Assembly (NCBI GenBank): GCA_024734495.1
Contig: JALMQS010000225.1
Coordinates: 6,051,425-6,115,424, forward strand
Length of the DNA stretch: 64,000 nucleotides
Origin: Forficula auricularia
Taxonomy: Eukaryota; Arthropoda; Insecta; Dermaptera; Forficulidae
Direction: 5' to 3'
The notes under the pieces are model-generated. The model did no database searches. It worked only from the letters and a program-made list of their open reading frames with translations, and was not told the DNA's origin. The position numbers and the translations under genes were made by a program. Shown here one piece after another: positions 41,930 to 52,327 of the stretch (the first letter of the stretch is position 1; every line of letters begins with the position of its first letter).

Positions 41930-42583
41930 CGATTTGAATATAATTTCACATCAAGAAATGTATATAACATACTTATATACCTTGAAAGTAACATCTAAAA
42001 TGGTTAGTTCTTGGGTGAATAACTATTTAGAAATACTGTGCGTTGTTGGCTTAATGCATTAGTATTAAAATAAGTAGTATTGCTTATTAAATTCCACTGG
42101 AATTTATTGCCGTATTTATATGGGATTATTTTATGTTGCAACACAATCTCCTGTAGAGTTGCAATTTATAATCTTCTTAAGGTAATGTGACATTGCCATA
42201 AAAGTCAGAAGTCGGCCAATATTCCTTCTCTATAATCTTTTAGAACATGAATAAGTAAGTATATCATATTTTAATTTAATAAGAAACAGAAGAACTTTAT
42301 AAATTCAAATAAAGTAAGTGACCCAAAAGTGAACATACCCCTTAAAGCGGAGACCTTAAAACATTTGTGTTTAAGATAAAGACAAATAGGCCCCAAATTC
42401 TGTCTGCTGCAATTCTATCTCCTTCTGTACAGTATTGCAAAGAGTGGCCAACATAATATAAAGAATTTGGGGCAAATTTAAACACAAATGTTTTAAGATT
42501 TTTTTTCGTTAAATTGAAAGGTTGGTTTTGTCACAAATATAATAAAACAATAATTTTAATAACTATTTGTATTATTTAATTGA

Positions 42584-42624
42584 TAACTATACAGTTTCGG
42601 TCACCACTGGTCGACCATCCTCAG
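42584..42624 (-). ncRNA. Hammerhead-like motif, variant (HF9)
   Basis: Minus strand: CTGAGGA, extra T, stem II GGTC/GACC closing a longer hairpin, then GAAACTGTATAGTTATC; ACT/AGT can form stem III with a loop. The cleavage triplet would be GTT, a poorer but allowed form. Confidence 0.55.
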
Positions 42625-42816
42625 TAGTTCTAAAAATTGAAATGAAACACTTATTTACATTTTTTCTTTTTATAGAGAATTATATAACACAAAATTTTTT
42701 TTAACAATAATTTGAAATCATACATACATCTCGTTCAAGAACCGGAATTTGTCATTTCACATGAAACATTCATTCTTAAATCTTCAATATAGATACATCA
42801 CACAATTCATTACAAT

Positions 42817-42879
<63 letters not shown>

Positions 42880-43094
42880 CAACAATTTATAAAAACGTTT
42901 ATCACTGAACTAGAAACTATTTTGAATTAATGATTATATTAAATATTATTTTCAAATAGTTATTAAAATTATTGTTTTATTATATTTGTGACAAAGCCAA
43001 CCCTTCAATTTAACGAAAAATTTAAATCAAGTCACTTAAGTTCTGGAAGAAATTTAATAAATGTTTTAAGATGTCTGCTTTAAGGGGTATGTCC

Positions 43095-43743
43095 AATTAT
43101 CCCCCTAATACCCACTTTACGAGAAACACGCGGTTTTCAAAAGCTCAGCACCCCTTCGCTGTCAAGTCGAACAAGCGCTTTCGCCAACTCTTTTATTCCT
43201 ATGACCTCCAGAGACTGGATGGAACTCGCTCCCTGCCACCATCTTTCCCGCGACTTATAACCTTAATGCGTACAACGCATACTTGATGTTATTGTTATTT
43301 TTTTTTTTTTTTTTTTTTTTTTTGGCTTTTCGGCCTTTCTAGCCATAAGCCCAATTACGATACTAGCTATATTTTTAAAATTTGTCTCTACCCCCGGGGG
43401 TCAGATTTTAGCTGGCTGCCTCGAGTCGGATTCGAACCCGGGTCCCCTGGTTAGCTCGCTGTCACGCTACCGCCTAGCCTACCGACCCCCCCATTGTTTT
43501 TTATTCATTGTATTTATATATGTTGATGTAATTGTAAATAAATGTTTAAATAGGATTACGAGTTTTTAATTAATATGATCGTAATAACCTTCAGCTATTT
43601 AAGACCCGTATCCACAGATACCTTCGACCCCCGCCCAGCCCATAAAATTCTTTCTTCTTCTTTTCACGATGGAGGGGCCAACCCAGGCCTTTAGGGGTTG
43701 CACATTTTGGTGTAACTCCTTCTCTCATCATTTTCATAAAAAA
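43095..43743 (+). pseudogene. RT-LINE 3' fragment inside HF9, itself interrupted
   Basis: ATTATCCCCCTAATACCCAC starts the truncated tail ORF (FTRNTRFSKAQHPFAVKS, degraded). It is cut near 43258 by an insertion containing the SINE and resumes near 43588 with AACCTTCAG and the 3' UTR (GATGGAGGGGCCAACCCAGG) to a short A tail. ATGTCC occurs on both sides (43089-43094, 43744-43749), a target duplication. Confidence 0.75.
43297..43492 (-). repeat. tRNA-derived SINE with poly-A tail
   Basis: Minus strand: 5' GGGTCGGTAGGCTAGGCGG (A-box-like), B box GGTTCGAATCC at 43428-43438, body to GGCCGAAAAGCC and a tail of about 26 A (43298-43323). Perfect B box and tail make a retroposed tRNA-type SINE likely; it is too long and unpaired for a tRNA gene. 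Confidence 0.85.
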
Positions 43744-44089
43744 ATGTCCACTTTTGGGTCACATACTTTAGGTGTTTTAAAATATATTACATGATAATAA
43801 TATAAATAAATACAACTTAATTTGTTTGTGACCACCTTGCTATTGCAACAAAATGAATTTATCTTCATCCAATAGCTGCTATTTGAACCCGTGAAATATA
43901 ACAGATAAGATATTTCTTATTAAAAAGCAGGATGATGAATTTAACTATACCCTTAACAAATAAATTTTATATGTATATAAATTAATTATACCTATATAGG
44001 TATATGTTTATTTTCATCAAACAAAGAATAAACTCAATGATTTCTCCTTATATATGTTGCAGTAAAACCCCATTTTTAGTAAAAACGCG

Positions 44090-45660
44090 TTTCGCTGAAT
44101 ACTTTTATGGCAACTAGAGCTTACTGATGTTGGTTGAGGTTGGTTCAAAGGTCTAGAATTTTAATTTTTGATCTTTCGCCACATTTCGTGTATTTATTTT
44201 CAAAATTTTTTAAACGAAAATGTCAAAAATTAGAAGATGTAATATTTGACATTTACGTTTAAAAATTTTTGAAAATAAACACACGAAATGAACATATACT
44301 ATTATATTATATATTGGCACCACACGATTTTAACATTAGTTTCTCCCTTTTTATTCTTTCAAATTACTTCAATTTGGGTTTCCTCCAAGCCATTTTGAGA
44401 AATTATAAAAAATACCAAAAATCTTCAATTAAACATATACTTCCGGTTCTTCGATTTTAGCCAAAATCTTGAGGTACTTTCTAGCCTCTAGATAACTTAA
44501 GTTTCAAATCCCAAAGCTCTGCGACTAAACTATCCCTAGTAGCACAATGTTTCAAAATATATAGTAACTATATAGTGCCTATATAGATTTCGAGAATCTA
44601 TATTAGAAGAAAAGTTATAGAGGATGTAATATTTGACATTTTTCGTTTAAAAATTTTTGAAAATAAACACACGAAATAAACATATACATTCACTATCCTT
44701 TCATAAAAAAAAAATAAAAAAATTGTTCAATAAATTGTGTAACTTTAGGGAATTTTTTTTCCCTATATCAATCATATAGTTGAAACTGGAAGTCTTTTTA
44801 AGTATATCGGAAGAAAAATCTCTGCGGAAATCACTTAGATTGCACATTTTTAATGAAAAAACTCATCAGAATGCACGACATTTCGAACTATTACTGGAGT
44901 TGTTTTTAAGTGTTTACTTATTAAAAATGTCCACTCTTAGTGTTTTCAGACGCAACTTTTCTTTCACTAAACAACTCAACCACGAAAGCATCAAATCTGT
45001 AAGTTTAAACTTAATTTTAGCATCCGCTTTAAATTTAATGAATGATAATTTTTCCCGAAACGTTTTACGCTTATTTTTTTATATATATAACTGTATTTTA
45101 TGAATTAATATTTTAGATTATTAATATAAATCAATTGGTGTTCGCACCACACGAATTTAACATTAGTTTCTCCTTTATTTTATTCTTTCAAATTATTTCA
45201 ATTTGGGTTTCCTCCAAGCCATTTTGAGAAATTATAAAAAATCTCCAAATAAACAAATACTTCCGGTTCTTCGATTTTAGCCAAAATCTTGAGGTACTTA
45301 TTCTAGCCTCTAGATAACTTAAGTTTCAAATCCCAAAGCTCTGCGACTTAAGTATCCCTAACAATGTTTCAAACTATATAGTAACTATATATGCCTTCGA
45401 GAATCTATATAGGCACTATATAGTTACTATATAGTTTGAAACATTGTGCTACTAGCGATACTTAAGTCGCAGAGCTTTGGGAATTGAAACTTAAGTTATC
45501 TAGAGGCTAGAATAAGTACCTCAAGATCTTGGCCGGAAGTATATGTTTACTTGAAGATTTGTTTCAAACTATATAGTAACTATATAGATTTCGAGAATCT
45601 ATATAGGCACTATATAGTTACTATATAGTTTGAAACATTGTGCTACTACGGATATGAGAT
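44090..45660. repeat. Repeated family L units with TATATAGTTACTATATAG cores
   Basis: A ~300-bp unit (CACCACACGA, TTGGGTTTCCTCCAAGCC, TTCCGGTTCTTCGATTTTAG, AGCTCTGCGACT) occurs at 44320 and 45140 and inverted at 45460-45540. AAACTATATAGTAACTATAT palindromes lie at the ends (44552, 45371, 45410, 45565, 45610). AAATTTTTGAAAATAAACAC is shared at 44257 and 44650. The small ORFs here have no family motifs. Confidence 0.75.
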
Positions 45661-46619
45661 ATGGACCATTAAAATATTTTTTGCAACACTCCTAATTTAC
45701 ACACCCTTCCTTTATTTCAATCGGATTAAAATTTAAACTCGACTAACAGCTTATGACACTTGATAAGTACATCGATTTAAAAAAAAAATCATTAGAGGCG
45801 TTTTTGAGAAAATCAGAAAAAACGAAAAACCTTTCATGTAAATAACAGCTTTCGATGTTCCGATTTCAGCTAAAAGCTTGTTGTACACCCTTTAGCCTAT
45901 ATCGAGCTTAAGTTTCGAATTTGGTAGCTCTGAGACTTACGGTTCCGAAAGCCAGGGGTACACACAAACGTACTCACGGACCAATGGATTTTCGAACACT
46001 TTTTGGCCCATGGGGACCACAATATCCGGTTTTTTGTTTTAAATTAGGTTTCAAACCATTAAAGGCATCTTCCTTCCACCTAGAATAAGTGACAAAGTGA
46101 AATTAACTTTTTCATTTCGGAGATAGAAGCTCTCAAAGTGACGGGATCTCAATGACCCCGAGACCCGATCAAAATATTTATACATTATATTTTTTTAATA
46201 TAAATGTGAAAGTAAAAAAAATAAAATATTAATAATAACAATGATGAAGATGAACATTTTCTACTTGGTATTGATAATAATAACAATATTATTATTAGTG
46301 AATATCCTAAAACTCATACATTTTATTATGAAAATTTCGTGGTCACTTTAAAGGTATTTGCGAGATAGGCTATTTATAAACAAAATAGAAAATTAAAAGA
46401 AAGTTTCTAATTCATAAATACAATCTATTTGAAGCCCCTATACCGGTTAGTGTTGATAGATATACCGATAATAATATTAATAATAATTAATCGAACCAAA
46501 ACTTTTCCATAAATGGGGAAGATTCGTAACCCAGAGTTTACATAATGGGTAAAATATTTTGAACATTAAATTAGGAATGCTGTATTTATAGTTGAATTAC
46601 AAAGCGTTTTATTTTATTT
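45661..46619. other. AT-rich sequence, no feature recognised
   Basis: No supported exon, RNA gene or repeat. Confidence 0.4.
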
Positions 46620-46795
46620 TATTTATTTTTTTTTATTTTGTTTGCTAATGAGATATCTTATTCAAGAAGGGGCGCATCGAGCAGATCCAGCTCTAGGGCT
46701 CTTAAGAAACCCGTGCATTCCGAAGAGAATAGGTTAGAATGATCAAGAGAAGATAGACACGAAGATATCTATGCTCTTAAACTTTTTTAAATTTA
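46620..46795 (-). repeat. RT-LINE 3' fragment
   Basis: Poly-T-rich start then AAGAAGGGGCGCATCGAGCA, complement of the 3' UTR of the 18-20 kb family, and the GCATAGATATC tail-ORF end. Minus-strand, 5'-truncated. Confidence 0.6.
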
Positions 46796-47009
46796 CCTAA
46801 TTCTACTTAAAAAGTTCTTTACAGGGGTAGCTCACACCCACAAAAAATATATATATATATTAGATAGGGTACTATTAATGTTTTAAATTAGAATTTTGGT
46901 GTTTTTTGAGGCTCTTGAAAACCTTGGAACCAGATGGAATGTCTTCGTTAGGAAAAAGAAATAAAATTTCTTTATATTCTAACTATTTATTTTCACGAAC
47001 AACTTTTGA

Positions 47010-47043
47010 GACGTTTCAGCGGATATTCTCACGCCATCATCAG
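47010..47043 (-). ncRNA. Hammerhead ribozyme-like motif (HF6 left)
   Basis: Minus strand: CTGATGA, T, stem II GGCG/CGCT with a longer loop, GAAACGTC, TCAAAAG. GA/TC begins stem I. Self-complementary ACGT in stem III. Confidence 0.78.
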
Positions 47044-47346
47044 TCCTGGTTTTTCACAACATAGTACATTTTTCTGTGTAGAATGTCATTCTCTTTCTAG
47101 AGTTAACGACATTATAATCAACCAAAGCTGGTGAGTTTTCTTATGTTAAATTATTATTGATATGGTATGTCCATACAATTGAATATACCATATATACAAT
47201 TAAATATTTTTAAATCTTTTTCTCTTAAAATAACTTTCTTTGAAATTGCTTTTTATAATTATTATCTCTCAAAATATTTATTTAACAAATTTTGAGAATG
47301 ACATCATTCTACACAGAAAAATGTACTATGTTGTGAAAAACCAGGA

Positions 47347-47380
47347 CTGATGATGGCGTGAGAATATCCGCTGAAACGTC
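47347..47380 (+). ncRNA. Hammerhead ribozyme-like motif (HF6 right)
   Basis: CTGATGA, T, GGCGTGAGAATATCCGCT hairpin, GAAACGTC, TCAAAAG; the same as the left arm in mirror position and fully intact in the core. Confidence 0.8.
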
Positions 47381-47497
47381 TCAAAAGTTTTTCGTGAAAA
47401 TAAATAATTAGAATATAAAGAAATTTTATTTCTTTTGCATAACGAATCCATCTGTTTCCAAGGTTTTCAAGAGCCTCAAAAAACACCAAAATTCTAA

Positions 47498-48980
47498 AAA
47501 TATATATTGTCGACCTCACGAAAAATTAAACATCTTCCAAATTAATACTTTAGTTAAAATTTTAATACGTTTTTTTTATTTCAAGCAAATTTATAACAGG
47601 AATAGTAGGGGAATTGGATAAAATGAAAAAGTCAGAGTTTTACTTATAGTAAAATTGTTTTTTTTGACAAAAAGTGATAAAATGAGCTACTGAGGAAGTC
47701 AAAATAAATGAACGAAACTTCTGGCCCATTTAATGAATACTCTGTTTTTAATTTTATCCAATTCCCTACTATTCTTGTTATAAATTCAATATTGAAACGA
47801 ATGATGTAACATTATTAAAGCAAATATCTTGTAAATTTTCAATTAGTACCTATCTTACTCTAGGTATTACGATCTAGAATGCTTGGACAGACGAACACAC
47901 CGACAAACTGATAGACATTGTATCAACTCTTCTAATGGGATCCGAAATTGTTGATTGAATTCTTCTATTTTTTCAATATTTCATTTAATTATTTATATAA
48001 TATGTATACTGCATATTTTGCATATTTGAGTAATATTGCATAAAATTGCATATTTGAACGTTTTTTTGTCAAATATTGCCTATTTCCCGCCAAATACAGA
48101 TCTTTTAAAAGTAAATTTTTGGAGAAAGAATGAAAAAAATGAAGAAATATATATATAAAGTTCCTTTAAATTTGCCCCCATTACATCTGAGTATGTGGAG
48201 CGCTCCTTTTCATCATATAAATCAATTTTAAGTGACCGTAGACATAATAATCTGAAGATAATTTAGAAAAATACTTGTAAACATAAATTATTCACAATTA
48301 CAATCAAATTTTAATTATTTTTGAGATCCTTTATTAATGATTTCTTTATTATTATTTTTTTAATGGCCTTCGGGAACTATATTCATTTCATTTTGGCCAT
48401 TGAGTGTTCGTGTGTGTGTATGAAAGTCTGTGTAAATTAGTGTAGTGCTCAGATTATAGCCGGGCAACTACTTGCATTATTTTATTAGTTTATTATTTGT
48501 ACGTCAATAAGAAAAGCTTGTTAATATACAAAAATAAAAACAATACAATACAATCGTATCTGTTAAATAAAACTACCCCCCGTATTTTTTCGATCACATT
48601 TTTTGAAACAATATTATATTTATTATGTTGTTTTTATTTTTGGAGAAATTTTTTACTCAATAAAAATACATATTTGACACTTGGTGTCTATAGCTTACTT
48701 TATCATTTTATTTCTTTCATAGCACTCCTTCAAATATATAGTATTTTTGTCTTCAATTTTAATTTTTTACTGCATAAAAAAATTTATTTTGCCAATTTTT
48801 ACTGCATATATTTGTATATTTCAACATATTCTGCATATTACTTGTATATTTCATCCTTTTTAACTGCATATTTTGGCAGTTTTTACTGCATAAAAATCCG
48901 GTCTCTAAACTTATTCTTCCTTAGGTTTTTTTAAATTAATTTTTTATTAAGTTGATACAATTTTGATGGCTGTATATGTA
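47498..48980. other. AT-rich region with GCATAT-type DNA element remnant
   Basis: GCATATTTTGCATATTTGAG at 48012 and ACTGCATATTTTGG/ACTGCATAAAAATCCGGTCT near 48860-48900 look like the two ends of a non-autonomous transposon rich in subterminal GCATAT. A 145-codon, hydrophobic AT-driven frame (48497-48934) overlaps its end and is not supported as a gene. Confidence 0.45.
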
Positions 48981-49051
48981 TATAATTAAGTAATGGAGAG
49001 GGATTCAGCCAATGGGTAGCCTCTGCTGAATAAAAAACTCCCAATTATGGA

Positions 49052-49088
49052 AAACGTTTCAGCTTTAATTAAATAATGCCATCATCAG
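49052..49088 (-). ncRNA. Hammerhead ribozyme-like motif (HF7 left)
   Basis: Minus strand: CTGATGA, T, stem II GGC/GCT closing an AT-rich loop, GAAACGTT. GTT is a less favoured cleavage triplet. Confidence 0.65.
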
Positions 49089-49395
49089 TTCCCAAGAGCG
49101 TATTAGCGACACAATTAATTTTATAAATAAATTCTCTGCAGGCAGAGTTGTTATGGATGTTATCATAATATACAAAATTATATGATTATAAAATGGTGCA
49201 TAAATCTTGGTGTGCTCTCACTCGATATGCGAAACGTCGCGTAGACGTTGCGCATATCGAGTGAGAGCACACCAAGATTTATGTACCATTTTATAATTCA
49301 TATAATTTTGTATATTATGATAAAACCCATAACAACTCTGCCTGCGGACAATTTTATTTATAAAATTAATTGTGTCGCTAATACTCTCTTAGGAA

Positions 49396-49431
49396 CTGAT
49401 GATGGCATTATTTAATTAAAGCTGAAACGTT
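49396..49431 (+). ncRNA. Hammerhead ribozyme-like motif (HF7 right)
   Basis: CTGATGA, T, GGC...GCT hairpin, GAAACGTT; exact mirror of the left arm. Confidence 0.65.
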
Positions 49432-49529
49432 TTCCATAATTGGGAGTTTTTTATTCAGCAGAGGCTACCCATTGGCTGAATCCCTCTCCATTACTTAATT
49501 ATAATTTTTTATTATCTTAAATATGTTTA

Positions 49530-49652
49530 AATTGAATGTTTTTTGCCGAGAGTAGCAGAATTTTTATATATTGAAGGAGACAATAAAAGAGTGTCTTCTG
49601 CTGGAATTATAAAATAAAATTTATAATTCCAGCAGAAGACACACTCTTTATA
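49530..49652. mobile_element. Minimal HF2 foldback without ribozyme
   Basis: 123 bp flanked by a perfect 14-bp repeat CTTAAATATGTTTA (49516-49529, 49653-49666). Starts TTTTTTGCCGAGAGTAGCAG and contains AGAGTGTCTTCTGCTGGAAT paired with its complement. The two arms meet about 20 bases beyond the family cleavage site. Confidence 0.85.
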
Positions 49653-49666
49653 CTTAAATATGTTTA

Positions 49667-50344
49667 TCGTCAATTGTAAAAAAAGTGTTTTTTTTTTTTG
49701 TTTTTTTGACTTAATACACTTTAGATATAGGAATTCGTTCTATATAAATTAGGGTAGTAATTTCTCTTACCTGGATTTACATTGTTATCCATCACAAAAA
49801 ATTGCTTATTTCATTTGCACTTCACTAAATAAAATAGAACATAGTAGTAAACTAATAAGCACAGCCACACACTCGCGTAGAAACACTTTCAATCTTAAGT
49901 AAGAACACTCGCAAAGTACACCATCGAGGAAATGAAGGCGCCGCGACTGGACTCGACACGGGAATGCAACCGCAGGTAGAAAGCAGCGACAGTTCGCATC
50001 CAAAGAGAGGCGGCGAGCCTCCAGCCCCACCACCACAGATGCAATTCGCTTTTATTCACACTTAGACACTTTAATATTCATACTAATTAAAATATATTTG
50101 ATATGGCCAGCTCATGAGTTTACTATACACCTACCTCATCGTCATGGGCATAGTTACAGGAGAACAAGGGGTGCAGTGCCTCACTTACAAAACTCATTGC
50201 CCCCATCTACACTAAAAAACATTTTTTTATAGTAAATATATTGATAGATAGAGCTCTTATTCATTCCAAAGATATTTTATTAATAGTCAAGATATAAAGT
50301 AAATAAATCATTCCAAATATGACCAAATTTTTAGGCATTTAATC
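49667..50344. other. AT-rich sequence with a GC-rich island
   Basis: 49860-50040 is much richer in G+C and CpG than its surroundings (GAAGGCGCCGCGACTGG, CGGCGAGCC). It could be a promoter-proximal island or an exon; an ATG on the plus strand at 49932 opens only 15 codons, ending at GCAG-GTAG. No protein family recognised. Confidence 0.35.
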
Positions 50345-50358
50345 CAAATATATTGTAT

Positions 50359-50575
50359 TTTGTTAGAGTTCGTGGCTGTGATGAAACTGTACTAGATGAA
50401 GGAGGAGGTTTCAGCCAAAGATGAAATCACTGGGTTCAATAAAACACCTTTAATAAGACGATTCGGCCTGAATTTTATTTGGCCATATAAAATTCAGGCC
50501 GAAACATCTTATTAAAGGTGTTCTATTGAACTCAGTGATTCCATCTTTGGCTGATACCTCCTCCTTCATCTAGTA
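50359..50575. mobile_element. HF8 foldback keeping half a hammerhead
   Basis: Flanked by a perfect 14-bp repeat CAAATATATTGTAT (50345-50358, 50576-50589). Arms pair from ACTAGATGAAGGAGGAGG inward to GGCCTGAATTTTAT. The right arm keeps GGCCGAAACATC and the left GGCCGAATCGTC (complement), the 3' half of a motif; the CTGANGA half is absent, so both arms begin in stem II. Confidence 0.8.
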
Positions 50576-50826
50576 CAAATATATTGTATACTTAAGTGAT
50601 CTATTTTATTCTATTAGATATCTCTTAATATCAAATGAATATCTTGTTTACTTCTAGTAAAACCTCTTATTATAAAGTTTAGGGAAAGCGGTGTTGGTTT
50701 ATAGTGAAACATATTAAACAAAGGAATTATTATTTAACGGGTTATAGTGGTGTTTCACAAAGAGGAAATAAAATTAAAAAAATTAAAAAATCTTTTAAAT
50801 TATTTTGGAGATTTTTTATTTATCTC

Positions 50827-50859
50827 TATACATATTTCGGGCTATGAACCCTTCATCAG
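50827..50859 (-). ncRNA. Hammerhead-like motif of the Penelope-like element, left
   Basis: Minus strand: CTGATGA, extra A, stem II GGG/CCC (TTCATAG loop), GAAATATGTATA. Stem III ATA...TAT is nearly self-complementary. Confidence 0.7.
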
Positions 50860-51214
50860 GAGGTTAAACAGAACACTGAATATAAAAATTTTACATTGTA
50901 TCGATGTTATTATAGTACAGAGCGAGTGGAGGGTGAGCCAATGGGAGTTGAAAGAATTGAGTGGTTGAATTTAAAGGTATGTGGCAGGTAGAAAAAGGGT
51001 TATTGAACGAATTGTCTGGACAAGGTCAGGTACATTTCAAATAGGATGTCTTAGTTCGAAATTTATTTGTATAGAATTCTGGGAATACCTGTTAAAGGAA
51101 TTTGTTTAAGGGTTTTAGAATATATAAATTTAGACACAAGAAGCGGATTAGCAAGGTTAATTCGAAGATGAGAACAGTAGAACAAATGTTTAGTAAGGAA
51201 TGAATGAATTTCAG

Positions 51215-51385
51215 TTAGATTTGGTTTATTAATAGATCAATTATTGTTGATTTAGTGGTTTCTAATTGGTTATTGAGAATGGGTTCATTGCGGGCGATTG
51301 CTTTCTTGATTTCAAGGGATTCTAATAAATCTAGTTTGCGTCCTTTTGGGGAGAAATGTAGAATAAGGGGGCTTTCATTGATAAT
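51215..51385 (-). pseudogene. Penelope-like element ORF C-terminus (GIY-YIG end)
   Basis: Minus strand: NESPLILHFSPKGRKLDLLE then SLEIKKAIARNEPILNNQLE and a stop near 51215. K-L-D-L-L-E-x-L-E-I...L-N is the usual last block of the GIY-YIG endonuclease part of Penelope-like proteins. The right arm holds a frameshifted copy (SPKRRKLDLLESLKSS). Reverse transcriptase and catalytic GIY-YIG parts are absent. Confidence 0.75.
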
Positions 51386-51467
51386 GAAAGCCCTTGTCCC
51401 ATTTCTCCCCAAAAGACGCAAACTAGATTTATTAGAATCCTTGAAATCAAGTAAGCGATCACAATGA
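51386..51467 (+). pseudogene. Penelope-like ORF C-terminus, right arm
   Basis: Mirror of the left arm: SPKRRKLDLLESLKSSKRSQ then stop; the frame has lost the EIKKA continuation by indels. Confidence 0.7.
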
Positions 51468-51890
51468 ATTCATTCTCAATAATTAGAAACCGCTAAATCA
51501 ACAATAATTGATCTATTAATAAACCAAATCTAACTGATTCATTCATTCCTTACTAAACATTTGTTCTCACGTTCTCATCTTCGAATTAACCTCTGCTAAT
51601 CCACTTCTTGTGATCTAAATTTATATATTCTCAAAACCCCCAAACAAATTCATGACGGCTAGATTCTGGAAATTCTATACAAAACAAGCTCGAACTCAAG
51701 ACGTCCTATTTGTAAATGGTACCTGATTGCTGACAATTTGTTCAATAGCCGCTTTTTCTACCTGCCACATGCCTATCAAATTCAACCACTCAATTCTTCA
51801 GCTCCCATTGTCACCTCTCCTCGTCTGTACTATATCAGCATCGTGTGCAATGTAAAAATTTTTACATGTTCAGTGTTTTATTTAATTACT

Positions 51891-51922
51891 CAGATGAGGG
51901 TTCATAGCCCGAAATATGTATC
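51891..51922 (+). ncRNA. Hammerhead-like motif of the Penelope-like element, right
   Basis: CAGATGA in place of CTGATGA, GGGTTCATAGCCC stem II, GAAATATGTATC. The core is altered by an indel; probably inactive. Confidence 0.6.
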
Positions 51923-52173
51923 AGAGAATAAATAAAATCTCCAAAATAATTTAAAAGATTTTTTTATATTTTTTAATTTTAATTTCTCTTGTGATAACAC
52001 TACTATAACCTGTTAAATAATAATTCCTTTCTTTATTATAACTAAACGAATGTTTTGTTATCATAAAACTACAAAGAGAAACAAAGAGGTTGTCCTCTGC
52101 TTGATGCAAATAAACATACACATATATATATATCGAGATGATATATCTGTATATATATTATTTATTTGTTTGA

Positions 52174-52208
52174 GACTATAGTTTCGAAAACTTGGTCTTC
52201 ATCATCAG
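52174..52208 (-). ncRNA. Hammerhead ribozyme-like motif (HF1 left)
   Basis: Minus strand: CTGATGA, T, GAAGAC-CAA-GTTTTC (one G-U pair), GAAACTATAGTC, TCAAACAAA. Confidence 0.78.
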
Positions 52209-52292
52209 TCTTTCTTCAATTATAAATGTTTTTCATGGAGTCAATATCATATGGATATTGACTCCATGAAAACATTTATAATTGAAGAAGAA

Positions 52293-52327
52293 CTGATGAT
52301 GAAGACCAAGTTTTCGAAACTATAGTC
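52293..52327 (+). ncRNA. Hammerhead ribozyme-like motif (HF1 right)
   Basis: CTGATGA, T, GAAGAC-CAA-GTTTTC, GAAACTATAGTC, TCAAACAAA; the same G-U change as the left arm, so the arms were copied from one source. Confidence 0.8.

Larger units (their letters stand above)
42316..43765. mobile_element. HF9 palindrome split by LINE and SINE insertions
   Basis: Outer arms: GTGACCCAAAAGTG at 42319 against CACTTTTGGGTCAC near 43750; inner: AAAGGTTGGTTTTGTCAC at 42518 against its complement near 42993. A TA run (42821-42878) fills the centre. The LINE fragment 43095-43743 sits in the right arm, flanked by ATGTCC. Confidence 0.78.
46888..47497. mobile_element. HF6 foldback with hammerheads in both arms
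   Basis: Arms TTAGAATTTTGGTGTTTTTT (46888) and the complement (to 47497). Both arms contain intact outward motifs (47010-47043, 47347-47380). The 47090-47290 centre is single copy. The small frame on the minus strand at 47519-47304 is only arm sequence. A clear target repeat was not found. Confidence 0.85.
48981..49503. mobile_element. HF7 foldback with hammerheads in both arms
   Basis: Arms TATAATTAAGTAATGGAGAG and complement. Motifs at 49052-49088 and 49396-49431 face outwards. A second palindrome sits in the centre (49190-49290), with GCTCTCACTCGATATGCG and its complement and a GAAACGTC at 49232. Confidence 0.85.
50725..52022. mobile_element. Penelope-like element, head-to-head truncated pair
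   Basis: Two ~640-bp arms meet at about 51385 (GGGGCTTTCATTGATAATGA). Each carries, going outward, the end of a Penelope-like ORF, a 3' UTR and a hammerhead-like motif near the edge. Left arm reads minus, right arm plus. The edges share AAAGGAATTATTATTTAACG and complement. Penelope-like elements are known to carry hammerhead motifs, so this is the reference for the other foldbacks. Confidence 0.82.

Noticed and set aside
42821..42878. Regulatory TATA cluster
   Set aside because: A plain TA microsatellite at the centre of a palindrome.
43380..43492. Functional tRNA gene
   Set aside because: Perfect B box but no full cloverleaf, and it continues into a body with a poly-A tail; a SINE explains it.
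44780..45103. 107-residue protein
   Set aside because: It lies between family L repeats, shows no motif, and codon content follows base composition.
48497..48934. 145-residue membrane protein
   Set aside because: The frame is a product of A+T-rich sequence (Phe, Tyr, Ile, Leu, Asn) and overlaps a transposon end; no family pattern or good context.
51215..51467. Host gene encoding a 70-residue protein
   Set aside because: Both strands show the same text because of the palindrome, and it matches the end of Penelope-like proteins.
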